This document shows positions 49,150 to 60,146 of a stretch of DNA of 64,000 nucleotides, one piece after another (position 1 is the first letter of the stretch; each line of letters begins with the position of its first letter). The notes under the pieces are model-generated. The model was given only the letters and a program-made list of their open reading frames with translations. It was not told the origin of the DNA and made no database searches. Both the position numbers and the translations under genes were made by a program. Where the stretch lies: assembly GCA_031769625.1 (NCBI GenBank), contig JAUIMM010000115.1:16570501-16634500 (forward strand). The letters are read 5' to 3'. This stretch comes from Taudactylus pleione (lineage: Eukaryota > Chordata > Amphibia > Anura > Myobatrachidae).

Positions 49150-49580
49150 TCCTATGTATCAAGCTGTTTTGTACATAAGATTATGCAGCAACTGCAGTTT
49201 CTGCATAATATTCTGTATTGCTCCCTCAAAGAAATCTCCAGCAAAGTGCTAATTAGCACTGCAGATCGCAGTCCCCGTTATTGTCAATGGGGACTACGTT
49301 ATGACCCCTATGTACTAAACTCCAAAAAGCAAAGCTTTTCGGAGTTTAGTCCTGGTAGTTTATACCATCCTCAGATGGTATAAACTAGTATAAGCCTATG
49401 GGGGCTCCAGGGGCAGGAGAGAGATCTCTGCATCTCTTCCCCGCAGACCCTGGCCTGCCTCGGAAGCGGGAAAGTCTTTCATTTCTGTGAAAGACTTCTG
49501 CTGAATACCGGGGATATAACTTGCAGGGACAGCAATTACCGCAACCGCAGTCCCTGCGAGTTCCCCTTGGTACATGTTAA
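49150..49580. mobile_element. Probable MITE with internal hairpins
   Basis: Left GATCCTATGTATCAAGC and right TTCCCCTTGGTACATG are weakly inverted. Inside, CTCCAAAAAGCAAAGCTTTT with CGGAGTTTAG and GGTAGTTTATACCATCC with CAGATGGTATAAACTA form strong stems. Borders uncertain. Confidence 0.45.
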
Positions 49581-49698
49581 TATATTTAAAAACCCAATTT
49601 GCCTTCCAGCAATATTTTCATAAACCAATGTAGTTATCAATTTATTTTACTAAATGGAATTTGTTATTGTGCTATGGTAAGAATGATGATAATCTGTG

Positions 49699-49923
49699 TG
49701 GTATGCAGTCAGTTTGATTACATTTCGAATGTCAACATGATTTATGGTTAGGGTTAGGCTGCAATTGGGGAAAGGGTTAGGCTGGGGATAGGGTTAGGAT
49801 AAGTTTTAGAGTAACAGTGAACTGGAAATCCCATCATTGATAAGCTGAATGTCGACATTATGTCAGTATCGACATCCTGAATGTTTACAGAACATTCTGA
49901 ATTGCAACAAAATATACCACACC
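49699..49923. mobile_element. Short MITE with TTAGGGTTAGG-like core
   Basis: Left GGTATGCAGTCAG, as in the reverse complement of 37280-37292, and right ATATACCACACC. The inside carries GGTTAGGGTTAGGCTGCAAT and GGGATAGGGTTAGG. Same family as 36812, opposite orientation. Confidence 0.6.
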
Positions 49924-51163
49924 CTCTGTTGCACTAGGAACCAATGTAAATAACACACACTAAAAAATGCAAAAATATTCAGTTGTTCCATACACCAGAA
50001 AAAAAAATTGATATTAATAAATGTATTTAAATATAAAAAATACTTTAAAAATGTAACAAATCATAAGCATGGGAGGAGCACATACATATAAAGCTATGCA
50101 GAATATATAGGGTAGTACACAGAAAAAGAAAACCTTCCATAGACAGTTTTCAAATTTTTTATTATTATTTACTCAGATTACATTTTTGGAGCAAATGTAA
50201 ATTATTCAATGCTGAGTTAGGAATAACTACAGTTCAATTACTAATTTTTTTAACACACGGTACAGTAATTACCTAGTCAACTTTTCTTTTCATTGCAAAT
50301 GGTTGATATAATTCATGTTTTTCAAGTTAGTTTTTTCAAATTAAAGTATCAAAGCTTGTTACTTTTGTGGGGATGGGGGCGGGTACCTGTTTAGAAATTA
50401 GTATTTGCATTTTGTAATTGAATTTAGCTTATTATTTTCTTGCTTGAAACTAAAATTAATTAGAATAAAGTTTATTATATATGAGCTACAAAAGAGAATG
50501 TGTGATATCTTGTCTGTGCCTTATGGTTAGACTATTCATACAAAGCATATTTTTAAAATTAATCTGTGTGGATTGCTTCTGTGTTGTGTCACTGGATAAG
50601 GGAACCCTTAATTAAAATAGCAGATCCATAAGAAATATAGCTGTATGTTCTTAGCAGGGGGTGTGATATTATAGCCAATATAATGAGTTAAAGATCAACT
50701 TCATGCATTTTGTGTTTTGGGAACACAGAAGTGATAAATTTATAAACACACACAAAACTTAACTAGTTTCTATAAAAAGAAAACTACCAGTTATGGGAGT
50801 GAAGACACACACCTATATATATATATATACATATTTATAAGTATTTCTCACTATTTTCTTACCTAAGGGGATCACTGATTACCACAAAACACTTTGTCAT
50901 TTCAAGTTACAAAATAACTTCAAAACCTTTTCCTTAATTAATTACAAATACAAAAGTGACAGTGCGATTACCCTGCTCACTTTGTATATGAAACATGCAA
51001 TCATGCCCTGCCCTACAAAGGTACATATACCATGCTTGGCTTTAATACTTTATAGAAGTACATTTGGCTGAAGCTCCATCATATCAGGTGGGTCCATAAG
51101 AGCACTGATTTTTATATTTAAACCACTTACTTAAATATATCTTTAATTATTGAATTATTGAAA
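49924..51163. other. AT-rich, nothing recognised
   Basis: No ORF above 60 codons and no inverted-repeat borders found. Confidence 0.35.
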
Positions 51164-51167
51164 AATA

Positions 51168-51341
51168 AATCTTTTGAGCCTTGGAGAGAGATAAAGTGGA
51201 GGGAGATAAAGTACCAATCAATCAGGTCCTAACTGTCATTTTGCAGGTTGTGTTTGAAAAATGACAGTTAGGAGCTGATTAGTTGTTACTTTATCTCCAT
51301 CCACTTTCTCTCTCTCCAAGGCTTAGCATATGGACCCCTAA
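51168..51341. mobile_element. Palindromic MITE (GAGCCTTGGAGAGAG ends)
   Basis: Left GAGCCTTGGAGAGAGATAAA and right CTCTCTCCAAGGCTTAG. Inner arms CCTAACTGTCATTTT and AAAATGACAGTTAGGAGC pair almost perfectly. Related to 10127 and 46464. Confidence 0.78.
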
Positions 51342-52330
51342 AATGCAGCAGACTTGCAGATGTGTCCATATCATGCTCCATTAATTTTGCAAGTTTTCCA
51401 GTGTCTGAAGCAGATAATCATCTTATTATTCCCCCACTACGGGTTTGATATGAGCGTTCAATAATCAAAATGTCTATACAGATAGTGTGAGGTCGGACCC
51501 ATAATGCTGACCTGTTAAAGATGATGGTAAATCATGTTTGAAGTCATAAATCCGACACTGTTAAAATTCTTTAAAACGTATTATTAAAAGGTTGGCATTA
51601 CTGGTTCAGCTTCACACTGTCCCCGTTCTCAGTGTGAACATTTTGATGGTCGAACTGGTAACTGCATCATCCCAAGAAAACTACCTGTACTTTGAAGAGT
51701 GGTAGTGGAGGGTATGCAGAGTCAGGTTTGCTCCTAGTTTTGATACCAGAATATTAATTCATGATCTCATCAGACCATATAATCTTCCTCCACTTAATAT
51801 GAGACACTACCACAAATTTACTAGTAACTCTAGGTGAGATTTAATCAGTCAGTTTTCCTTTGCCACTCTCCCATAAAGCATTGAAGTGCGAAGACTGTTG
51901 TTCTCCCATGGACAGTTTCATCCCTCTCTGCAATGGGAGTAAGTGTTCCTTAGGCTCAGCTTTAGAAGTTCAAGGTTGTGCTATACAGTAGTTGTTCCAT
52001 TTCTTTATTATGGACTTGAGAGAGCTCTGAGATATATTAAGTCTTTGAATTATTTTGCAATCCTTCCCATTTGGTGCCTTTCAATTATTTTTTTTCAGAC
52101 TTGTTTAAATGTTCATTGATGTTCACGAAAAAGTTGTGGGTCCTATTTTTAAATAATTAAAACAATTAACTGAAATAGTTTAATTGTAGACATATGAACT
52201 CCAAACAATTATTTGTCATTTAAAGACAAATTACTTTTTCCAAGGTTTATTTAATTGTTTCATACTATTTATATGTTTTAAATCAAGATTTTTTTTTCTA
52301 ATTTTCAAATAAATCCATTTTGTGTACATA
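51342..52330. other. Possible old DNA-transposon relic, uncertain
   Basis: Around 51735-51960, CTCATCAGACCATATAATCT and GCCACTCTCCCATAAAGC read like the reverse strand of an old transposase gene, but no frame is left to confirm it. Confidence 0.25.
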
Positions 52331-52899
52331 TTGTATTGTAAGGCAATAAAATATAAAAATGGATGCAGTATTGCTATTCATAATTGCAAACAAAATATCT
52401 AAAGCAAAAGTCCAATTAGATTTTTGTTTATACATCTCAAGCATGAACAAGAAATCAATCATAATTGTAAATATTTTTTGAATTTGTAACTACATATATG
52501 CATATCAATTAATGGTAGAAGTTCAGTTGGAGCACAATAAAAGAATACATGACAAATAGCACAATGATGATAAAAAATACAAAACTTAAAAGAACAAATC
52601 CTACAGAATAATGAAAAAATTATTAAAAAATAGTAGAATAAAACTAAATATTAGATAGCCAGAAATAATAAAACCACATTTGCATCTACAATGCCAGTAG
52701 TAGTAAAAGGGAATCTATGGAGGAGAGGATAAGGAGTCAATGAGACAGAAGAGTGAGGAGAAAGGGGATGGGGAGGAGCAGACAACGAGTGAAAATAGAG
52801 ATTCACTATGTAATCTGCCTCAGCAGAAATCATTCTGTGTGCTCAAAAATTTCAGAAATACTATTTTGAGAGTTGATTTGAAGGGCATCAATGTAGACT

Positions 52900-53325
52900 C
52901 CCCATTTTTATTAAAACTTTAACCCCAAATTCAATATCAAGAGTAGCCGCTTGTAATACAGACTATCTAAAAGAAAGGATTCTCCCAATGTTAATGTGGG
53001 AGGAAGCTTAGATATCCAGAACCGAAGAATAGCTTGTTTTGCAACAGTGATTAAAATTGACAAAAATTGGATTAATGGGGTAAATTGTGAGGATTCCATA
53101 AAAATTTTCAAAATGCATAATTTTAGCATCTAATGATAGGTTAAGATTAAACCCTGTATTAATATAAAACAGGATTTTGTTCCAAAACCTTGCTATTTTT
53201 CTGCATGACCACAGATTATGGGGCAGCAAAGCTGTGAAATGATTAGGTTTTATACATTTTCCTGTTTTTAATTCAACAAAAAGACTCCTGTGTACTGGAG
53301 ATATATACATCATATTCAGTTTTCA
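52900..53325 (-). pseudogene. LINE ORF2 C-terminal fragment
   Basis: Minus strand: HRSLFVELKTGKCIKPNHFT, then LWSCRKIARFWNKILFYINT and GFNLNLSLDAKI. This matches the C-terminal part seen at 24141-24566 (FWHKIINYINQVFNLNLSRD). Only the 3' end of a LINE is present, as expected from 5' truncation. Confidence 0.75.
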
Positions 53326-53735
53326 CAAATTAGTCTCTTGAAGTGCAGCAAAGGGTTATGCAGTCAGAATGGATCATAATAGCAAAGCAGACGCTTACAG
53401 GAAACTGCAGGCGCTTGAATTGAAAAAGGAATATTGGGTATATGTGGTATAAACACAGTCTTACCTGCTCCATATGCCGTTAGAATCTGTGCTTCAATTA
53501 GGTTCCTCTGTAGAGCAGTGACTTTAAGTCAGGTTCCGTTGCATAACTTGGGGTGGAGTCAAGTTCCTCAGAAGCATGATCAGAACACCAACTTTTGCGA
53601 CTCTTATGATATGTAGCATTTATCTTGGTGCGCCATTTACTGGATTGACATGTATACTGCAACTCCATGAGTCAAGATAAGATACCTGATTAGTGCTTAT
53701 TATATAGTTGGAATTTCCTGTGAAATAGATCTTGG

Positions 53736-53741
<6 letters not shown>

Positions 53742-53772
<31 letters not shown>
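53742..53772. repeat. (TA)n microsatellite
   Basis: Uninterrupted TA run; a second TA/CA run lies at 53886-53930. Confidence 0.9.
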
Positions 53773-53774
<2 letters not shown>

Positions 53775-53925
53775 GTCCATAGAAAATCACACACCTCATG
53801 TCATATAATGGGTGCAAGGTAATTAATCATTCAAAAATCATGCTTAAACTGTATCCAAAGAAACAGGCAGCACCAACCAGCACACATATATATATATATA
53901 TATATACATATACACACACACACAC

Positions 53926-54390
53926 ACAGGTTGCGTCTCCTATATCCAAAATGCTTGGGACCAGGGTTATTTTGGATATCGGAATATTCCATATTTTGGA
54001 ATATTTGCATACTATATTGAAATATCTTGGGAATAGGACCGAATCTAATCACAGAATGCATTTATATTTTATATACATACACCTTATACACACAGCCTGC
54101 AGGTAATTTTATACAATATTTTCAATAATTTTGAGGCTCAAACAAAGTTTGTGTACATACATGAAATTCATTTATGTTTCATATAAACCTTATACACAGA
54201 GCCTGAAGGTAATTTTATACAATATTTTTATATAATAAATTTATATAATAAATTTGTGCCTTAAAAAAAGTTTGTGTACATTGAACCATAAAAAAATCAA
54301 GGTTTCATTATCTCAGTCATGCTAAAAAAAATTCTGTATTTCAGAATATTCCGTATTTCGGAATATTTGGATATGTGAGACTCAACCTGT
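53926..54390. mobile_element. MITE with ACAGGTTG..GTCTC / GAGACTCAACCTGT ends
   Basis: Ends ACAGGTTGCGTCTCCTATAT and ATATGTGAGACTCAACCTGT are inverted. Inner CGGAATATTCC units occur in both halves, and CACAGCCTGCAGGTAATTTT repeats directly at about 54090 and 54198. A truncated copy lies at 40747. Confidence 0.82.
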
Positions 54391-55140
54391 ATATATGTGT
54401 ATTTCTATATGCATACATATATAACTGTTTGCATCTGGGGTGTGCAATATAGTAATTTTGGACTTCAGGAGCCTGTGCAAATTCCGATAAAAAATTTTTG
54501 TTTCAATAGTTCATAAACGGTCTCAATATAAGTATATTTGTCCCAAAAATTAATTTTTATATATATATATATATATATAAAATAAATTTTTTTATGTAAT
54601 TTTTGGCTTGAGTGTCAAGCATCTGGTTTTTCCTTATTGCTCTTCTCTTTGATGTCACATTGAGATAATACATACCACAGTCTCTTTCTAGGTGTCTAAC
54701 CTATGCAATATTGAAAAATGCAATCAATATTCATCCCGTAGTTTTTGATTGACCCAGGAACGAACAAACTGATGGACAAAAATGCAGAGGAGTAAATCTT
54801 TAAAGATATTGGTGTGACATGGAAATATAGAATTTGCAGATTACATTGAAATTGAACAAGCTACAGTTGATTTTAGTAGCTACTTTTATTCTAATAACTG
54901 TGTAGAGAATATGTTAATGCTGTATGGTTGCTAATAAATAATAATAATAATAATAATAAAAGGGGTATTGCATTATCCATGTATAAATATTTAAAGCACT
55001 ATATACATATATTATCAGCACTTCTTTATTATAGAGAAAATATTTTAGAATTAAGTTAAACATTAATTTTACAATTCTTCAAACTTTGACCTATGATCAA
55101 TGTCTATCACACAGTATGCTAATATTTTGTTCTCTTTCAG
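54391..55140. other. AT-rich, microsatellites only
   Basis: A TA run at 54555-54578 and an (AAT)n run at 54938-54960. No supported gene. It ends in a good polypyrimidine tract and acceptor (TTTTGTTCTCTTTCAG). Confidence 0.4.
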
Positions 55141-55231
55141 TGCAGGCTATATGAGAGATAGCAGTATACAGCTTGCACAAATGACAGATTCTCAGTTCAT
55201 ACCGAAGAAGTATACAGAAAATTTATTAATG
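55141..55231 (+). CDS. Orphan exon candidate, gene unknown
   Basis: 91 bases between a strong acceptor (TTCTCTTTCAG) and a good donor (GTAAGA). It has a single open frame of 30 codons in phase 1/0: AGYMRDSSIQLAQMTDSQFI, then PKKYTENLLM. The composition looks protein-like rather than repeat-derived, and I see no repeat around it. I do not recognise the product. If real, it belongs to a plus-strand gene downstream of ECI2. A chance exon-like stretch is the alternative. Confidence 0.4.
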
Positions 55232-55439
55232 GTAAGATAATGATATTAATTGAACTGCTAACCTAAACTATAAACTTTTCTTAAGTTTATTTTATATGTA
55301 ATATAAAATGTAACTGCATAGTACTGTATAAAAAGTTCCTGTTTTCTGTTTGCTTTTTTAAACATTCTGTTTAATTTTATTATACTGCTCAGGGAGCCTT
55401 GTTCTTTCCTCCAAAGTTTTAGGATACACACATACATAT

Positions 55440-55441
55440 AC

Positions 55442-55477
<36 letters not shown>

Positions 55478-55478
55478 T
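55440..55478. repeat. (TA)n microsatellite
   Basis: TA-rich run with CATATA interruptions, directly before the next MITE. Confidence 0.85.
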
Positions 55479-55479
55479 T

Positions 55480-55650
55480 TAGGGGTGAGCGGGTTCGGTT
55501 TTACTCAGATTTACTCTGATCTTTAAACGGGATTTTATTGGCTATCGCCTATCATGTGTTTTGGATAGCCAATATAATAAATCCGAATTTGCGGTAAAGT
55601 GGTGATAAGAACCGAGTAAATCCGAGTAAAACCGAGCCTGCACATCCCTA
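55480..55650. mobile_element. MITE (TAGGGGTGAGCGGGTTCGG ends)
   Basis: Left TAGGGGTGAGCGGGTTCGGT with TTTACTCAGATTTACTC; right GAGTAAATCCGAGTAAAACC with GAGCCTGCACATCCCTA. Near-perfect inverted arms of about 45 bp plus inner TTGGCTATC/GATAGCCAA arms. Confidence 0.88.
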
Positions 55651-55743
55651 ATATATATATACATACACAAAAAATGCCTTTATATTGCGCTAAGAAATAT
55701 GCGGCACCTCAAAAAGAACCCCTGTTAGTGGGAACCAATTTTA

Positions 55744-56187
55744 GATAACAAAAAACAAAAATATGAGGGCGCAAAATTATAACAATATTCCCTAGTTGGT
55801 AACAGCAGGTTCCATTCCACCTTCTGTATTGAAGAAATTGTGTAAGCACTTTATATAATAAAACTTTTTTATACATATGTCTATTAGACAATTTTTAATA
55901 AAAATATTGTTTGAATAATCAAACAGTAGGCCATTGGGCCAATTTGTCTTGGGTGTCTTTCCTGGGGAGTGGGTCTTTTTTAAAAAAAAGTCCAATTGGA
56001 GCTACGTCGAATTGGTCCAGTGCTATAAAGAGGAAAAGTGGACTACCTTTGATTGAAAATTTCTCTTTTAAGAGACAACATTGGATATTCCTTTGACTGT
56101 GTTAAATATTTGATATTTTTATGTACCATTCAATGATTGGAATATTGTTGTCATTTGCGCCCTCATATTTTTGTTTTTGTTTTTTGA
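55744..56187. mobile_element. MITE-like repeat with AAAAATATGAGGGCGC ends
   Basis: The left block AACAAAAATATGAGGGCGC with ATTATAACAATATTCC is inverted at the right end (GGAATATTGTTGTCATTTGC with GCCCTCATATTTTTG). The right 80 bases recur directly at 56620-56697. Confidence 0.65.
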
Positions 56188-56191
56188 TTAC

Positions 56192-56219
56192 ATATATATA
56201 TATATATATATATATATAC
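56192..56219. repeat. (AT)n microsatellite
   Basis: AT run next to the right end of the 55744 repeat. Confidence 0.85.
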
Positions 56220-56619
56220 GACAGGCTCAATCCACGGCACTCGACCATCTGGGGTGCCCTTGGTATGTGACCACACCATCTACATAAAAAATATCATACA
56301 AACTCGGCACTCACATGCTTTTCAAACTGCAACTCCTTTGAACATAGGGAATGTTGGTTCCAAAATATTGCAATAATTTGTTAAGCTGGCCACCGCTTCA
56401 CAGTCATTCCCATCTAGCCAGTCCCTACACTGATTCTCAGACAAATGAACTTGATCTGCCATCTTGGCCTCAAGCTTGCATACATTTTAAACAGAAAACT
56501 GGGTCCTGCCTTAAAGAGACAGGACCACACCCAGGGCTATCAGTTAATAAGCACCTGGAAAAAGAAAAAAGTTTGTCTTACATTTGAAAAACAGGGTGCC
56601 CTAGCAAGTGTGACCACAA

Positions 56620-56693
56620 AATATTTGATATTTTTATGTACCATTCAATGATTGGAATATTGTTGTCATTTGCGCCCTCATATTTTTGTTTTT

Positions 56694-56697
<4 letters not shown>
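56620..56697 (+). repeat. Direct copy of the right end of the 55744 repeat
   Basis: AATATTTGATATTTTTATGT through GCCCTCATATTTTTG matches 56104-56187 almost base for base. Confidence 0.85.

Positions 56698-56764
<67 letters not shown>
56696..56764. repeat. (AT)n microsatellite
   Basis: Long AT run with one GTATAT interruption. Confidence 0.9.
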
Positions 56765-56768
<4 letters not shown>

Positions 56769-56953
56769 GTATGCATAGACTATGGGTCTGATTCAGAGAT
56801 AGTCGCTGATGTCACCACAACTATGACTTTTTGCCGGGTTGCAGTGGCAATAATATGCGAGTGTTAGTTTCAGCATCCCCCTTGTGTACTAGCATATACT
56901 GGAATGTGCAAGCTCTGAGACTCCCACTTTCAATGCTTGTGGATGGTGCATCT

Positions 56954-57653
56954 CCACCAACTCTCTGTGATTGTCAGGGAGACTCCCTGAAATAGTAGCA
57001 ATCTCCCTGACTCCCTGAAGAGTCCAGCAATCTCCCTGATTGCACCTTACCCCCATTATGAAACTGTTATATTAAAAAAAACTGAGATATATACATTCAA
57101 AGGGGATCATTAGTATCATTTCCCTGCATTGGTTATAAGGCACAATCAGTGTGTTTTCATCAACAAGTAGATCTTACTCAGGGTTGGACTGGCCCTGCAG
57201 GGTTACAGGGGAAATCCCTGGTGGGCCCCCCTGCCAGAGGGCCCCGCCGCCTCCTCTAGGGGTCATATTCCAGACTGTGCACTGAATTGTACATTGTTAC
57301 CTGGTGGAGCAGGGCCACTGATAAACATTGGTTCTTGCTTTGTTTCTAGAGAACCTACATCAATATTTGCCTAATGGTTAGCCAAGCAACTGTGATGGCA
57401 GGGCACACCCACTCTGGTGGATGACCACACCCCTTAAGCATGTGCCCCTACCACTGCATTGCCCTGGTGGGCCCTTTATGCCCCAGTCCGATACTGATCT
57501 TACCAACTGCTTTAGGACTTGTCTAAATTTGAATGTAAATAGTTTTTATGGAACACCTCTCAGATGTAGCAGTACATGTCCACTTTGCTGCATGCTCATA
57601 GGTGTCGCTTTCACAATCACCCTGAAATGCTTTTTCAAAAGTAGGCAAGTATG
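56954..57653. mobile_element. hAT-type MITE, second copy of the 46816 family
   Basis: The body (CTCCCTGATTGCACCTTACC, TTGGTTATAAGGCACAAT) and the right end GGCAAGTATG match 46816-47557. The left end is eroded (CCACCAACTC). Flanks GTGCATCT and GTGCATCA give a 7-of-8 duplication. It is interrupted at 57178-57495. Confidence 0.85.
57178..57495. mobile_element. hAT-type MITE (CAGGGTTGGACTGG ends)
   Basis: Left TCAGGGTTGGACTGGCCC and right CCCCAGTCCGATACT are inverted. GATCTTAC is perfectly duplicated at 57170-57177 and 57496-57503. Inner CCTGGTGGGCCC occurs in both halves. Confidence 0.88.
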
Positions 57654-57852
57654 GTGCATCATCATGTTCACTATCAACACTTGCACCAAGCTATGACAGG
57701 TGCAGTGTCTGCTTCCAAATTTCCACTGAATATGGCCTCTGCTGCTGCGGGTGTGCATCTGGGAAAACAGCTCACTGACACAATCGGGACACTCCCGTAA
57801 TATACCCCTGACACATTTGCAGTCACTTCAGGCCTACTCTCAGTCACCGGCC

Positions 57853-58390
57853 AGGAATGGTATTTCCAGGGATGCCGAGAAAGGGGGGATCGGGTACTAA
57901 TTACCCGGGCCGGGGCTTGCTGGAGGTGCCCAGTGGGGGCCCAGGTCCGGCGTTGCTCCCCCTCCCTCTTACATCACAGCAGCCCAGCACACACTGCTGT
58001 GTGCCGGGTTGCACTGGGAGACTGTTCACGGTTGCTAAGCAGCAGCTGCTTCAGTATGTTATGCCTGTGGGCTATGCACCGGGCTGGGGGGCTCACACCC
58101 CTCCCCAGTGCACAGCCTGTCGGCACATCTGGGTATTGCCTAGATGTTTCACACGGCACCTGTTCACTAGCGCAGGGAGAGCCTGGGGGCTGCCCAGCAT
58201 CTCGGAAAGTGCTGGGCACGCCCACTATAGCGGCATAAACGGGGGTTGTCGCGCGGCTCCGCCCCATTTCCTAGATGCCACGCCCCTTCTCGGGAAGCCA
58301 CGCCTACTTTTTGAAAAGCCACACCCCTTTGCAGACGCGCACGCGAAAGGTCCCGCATCCATGTCTTCAAAAGTTAGGAGGTATGTACTC
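57853..58390. repeat. GC-rich repeat related to 33075-33487
   Basis: GGGGGCTGCCCAGCATCTCG through GTGCTGGGCACGCCC matches the 33310-33355 stretch, and CCACGCCCCTT blocks follow in both. Borders are not fixed. Open frames across it on both strands follow from high GC and are not counted as genes. Confidence 0.55.
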
Positions 58391-58487
58391 AGGGTGATGC
58401 ATTCACTGTAGGGATTTTTAGCACTTTTCGCACTTGTGCAGCAGCAAATAGTCGCAGTACTCTGTCCACCTCTGAATCAGGCACTAT

Positions 58488-59036
58488 GGGCCTGATTCAG
58501 ACCCACTCGCGAGCGGCTGTCCGCTCGCAAGTGGGTCGATGTTATGCACTGAGCATGCGCACGACGGAGAGAGCTCCGTCGTGCGCATGCGCCAGACGCG
58601 ACGAGCGAAGGAAAGTCCTTCGCTCGTTGTGTCTGATCAAAAGGGGCGTGCTGTCGATGTTGATTGACAGCACGCCCCCTTTGGTGGGCGTGCCGGGGGC
58701 GTGCCTCCCTGACGGGGACGTTCCCACGGGAACGCCTCCCGTCAGAAGTCGGCCCACTGACATCACTAGTGATGTCAGTGGGAGTGATTTTGTCTCTGAT
58801 AGAGCCAAAATCACTCCGGAGCTTGCGGTTGAAAACCTCAACCGCAGGCTCCGGCTCGCAGTTTCGATGGTCGCGATGGTCACGACCATCGCGGCCATCA
58901 AAATGCACGCTCGTATAGGCTGTGGGTGGTGACCCACAGCTATACGAGCGTCCAGGAGGACGCTCCATTTTCATGGAGGGCGGCCCTCATTCAGAGCGTG
59001 CGCTCTGCTCAGAGCGTACGGCTCTGAATGAGGGCC
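58488..59036. mobile_element. Multi-hairpin element, copy D
   Basis: 549 bp, TAT on both sides. Same module order as copy C. Paired stem differences: GAGCGAAGG/CCTTCGCTC, GCTCGTAT/ATACGAGC, CGTTCCCACGGGAACG, and GTGATTTTG/CCAAAATCAC. The 30-bp palindrome is identical to the other three copies. Confidence 0.9.
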
Positions 59037-60146
59037 TATGTTTGCAGCATAGAGCAGCTGATAGGGGTCACAGTGCAGAAGCCACGAAACCAGCTGACCG
59101 AAGCCCCAGCGGACCTCACCGGAGCACCAATCACCAGACAGGTAAGTGTAAGCTAAAGGGAGTGAGGGGGGTCGTGGGGGAGGGCGGGAGCTGTGAGGGG
59201 GGGGTTGCGTGGGGGCAATCATGGGGGGAGGTAGGGTGAGCTGGCGGCGCATGCGCTGACAATTTCTTACTGTATTTTTTGCGATAAATACAGTGAGAAG
59301 AGTGCGTAGGGGATTTGCAGGGACAGAGCTTTATCGCAAGCTCTGTCCCTGCATGCGGATGTTAGTACATCCAAGTGATATTTCCTAAATTCGCAATGCA
59401 AATTTAGTCAAAAATATCACACTACAATCGGGGCCTATAATTCTATGTGTAAACCAGTGAATGGCTGGCAAAGTTTAGCCTTGGGTGTAAGCACAAAGCA
59501 TTGACCCTTACTTCAAAGGTAATTTTAGGTGTAGAAACACATGAGCTAGTTTATCAAAGGGCAAAAGCCCCTTTACTAATACTAACAGGTGTATTCTTCT
59601 GCAAAAGGATTGTGTATTTATCCTATATATATTAATAGAGTTAGTCGGCAATAACACCTGATGTTACAGCAAATTTATCAAGCATTAAGACAGTATTCCC
59701 TGTTCTGTTAACACCCTCATCGGGTATTATTTCCAGAACAAAAGCATTAGAAAAATGAATTATCCTTGGAATAAAGCATCTTTTCCTACTGTTATATTGC
59801 AATTGGAGAAGTGGTGCTAATATGATTAACCAGAGCAAAATACACATTATTTAGTAAAAAATAAACCAGAACTGACCACCAGCTTCTCAATTCCATATGA
59901 GCAGCCATTAAGCAGCCTGTTTTTGTAGAGAGAAAATAATTGTTTCAACAGTTTAATTACAAAAAAAGTACAATATTTTTGTTTTACTCTTTTTATAAAC
60001 TTTTTCTGTCTTATTAATTTAATTTCCATAATAGTATAACTGGAAACACAAATCCATACTTGCTATTCCACTGTACATACAGTACATAGAAGGCCTCAAG
60101 ACTGGCTATCAAAGCAGTAAGATTCCTCTCATCGCTACCAGACTGT
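59037..60146. other. No gene recognised
   Basis: 59310-59360 has a GGGACAGAGCTTTATCGCAA hairpin with CTCTGTCCCTGC, possibly a MITE core. The rest is AT-rich and featureless. Confidence 0.35.

Larger units (their letters stand above)
56784..58484. mobile_element. MITE with GGGTCTGATTCAGAG ends, host of nested elements
   Basis: Left GGGTCTGATTCAGAGATAG and right CCTCTGAATCAGGCAC are inverted. TAT flanks both sides (56781-56783, 58485-58487). Inside are the hAT-type MITE 56954-57653 and a GC-rich repeat at about 57853-58390. The right TAT is also the left duplication of multi-hairpin copy D. Confidence 0.78.

Noticed and set aside
57857..58411. 184-codon open frame, plus strand
   Set aside because: It lies in a GC-rich repeat related to 33075-33487, overlaps open frames on the other strand and shows no family motif.
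58486..58932. Overlapping 130-165-codon frames on both strands
   Set aside because: They are by-products of the hairpin structure of multi-hairpin copy D: a stem read on one strand is open on the other as well. The same frames recur in copies A-C with shifts, so there is no protein selection.
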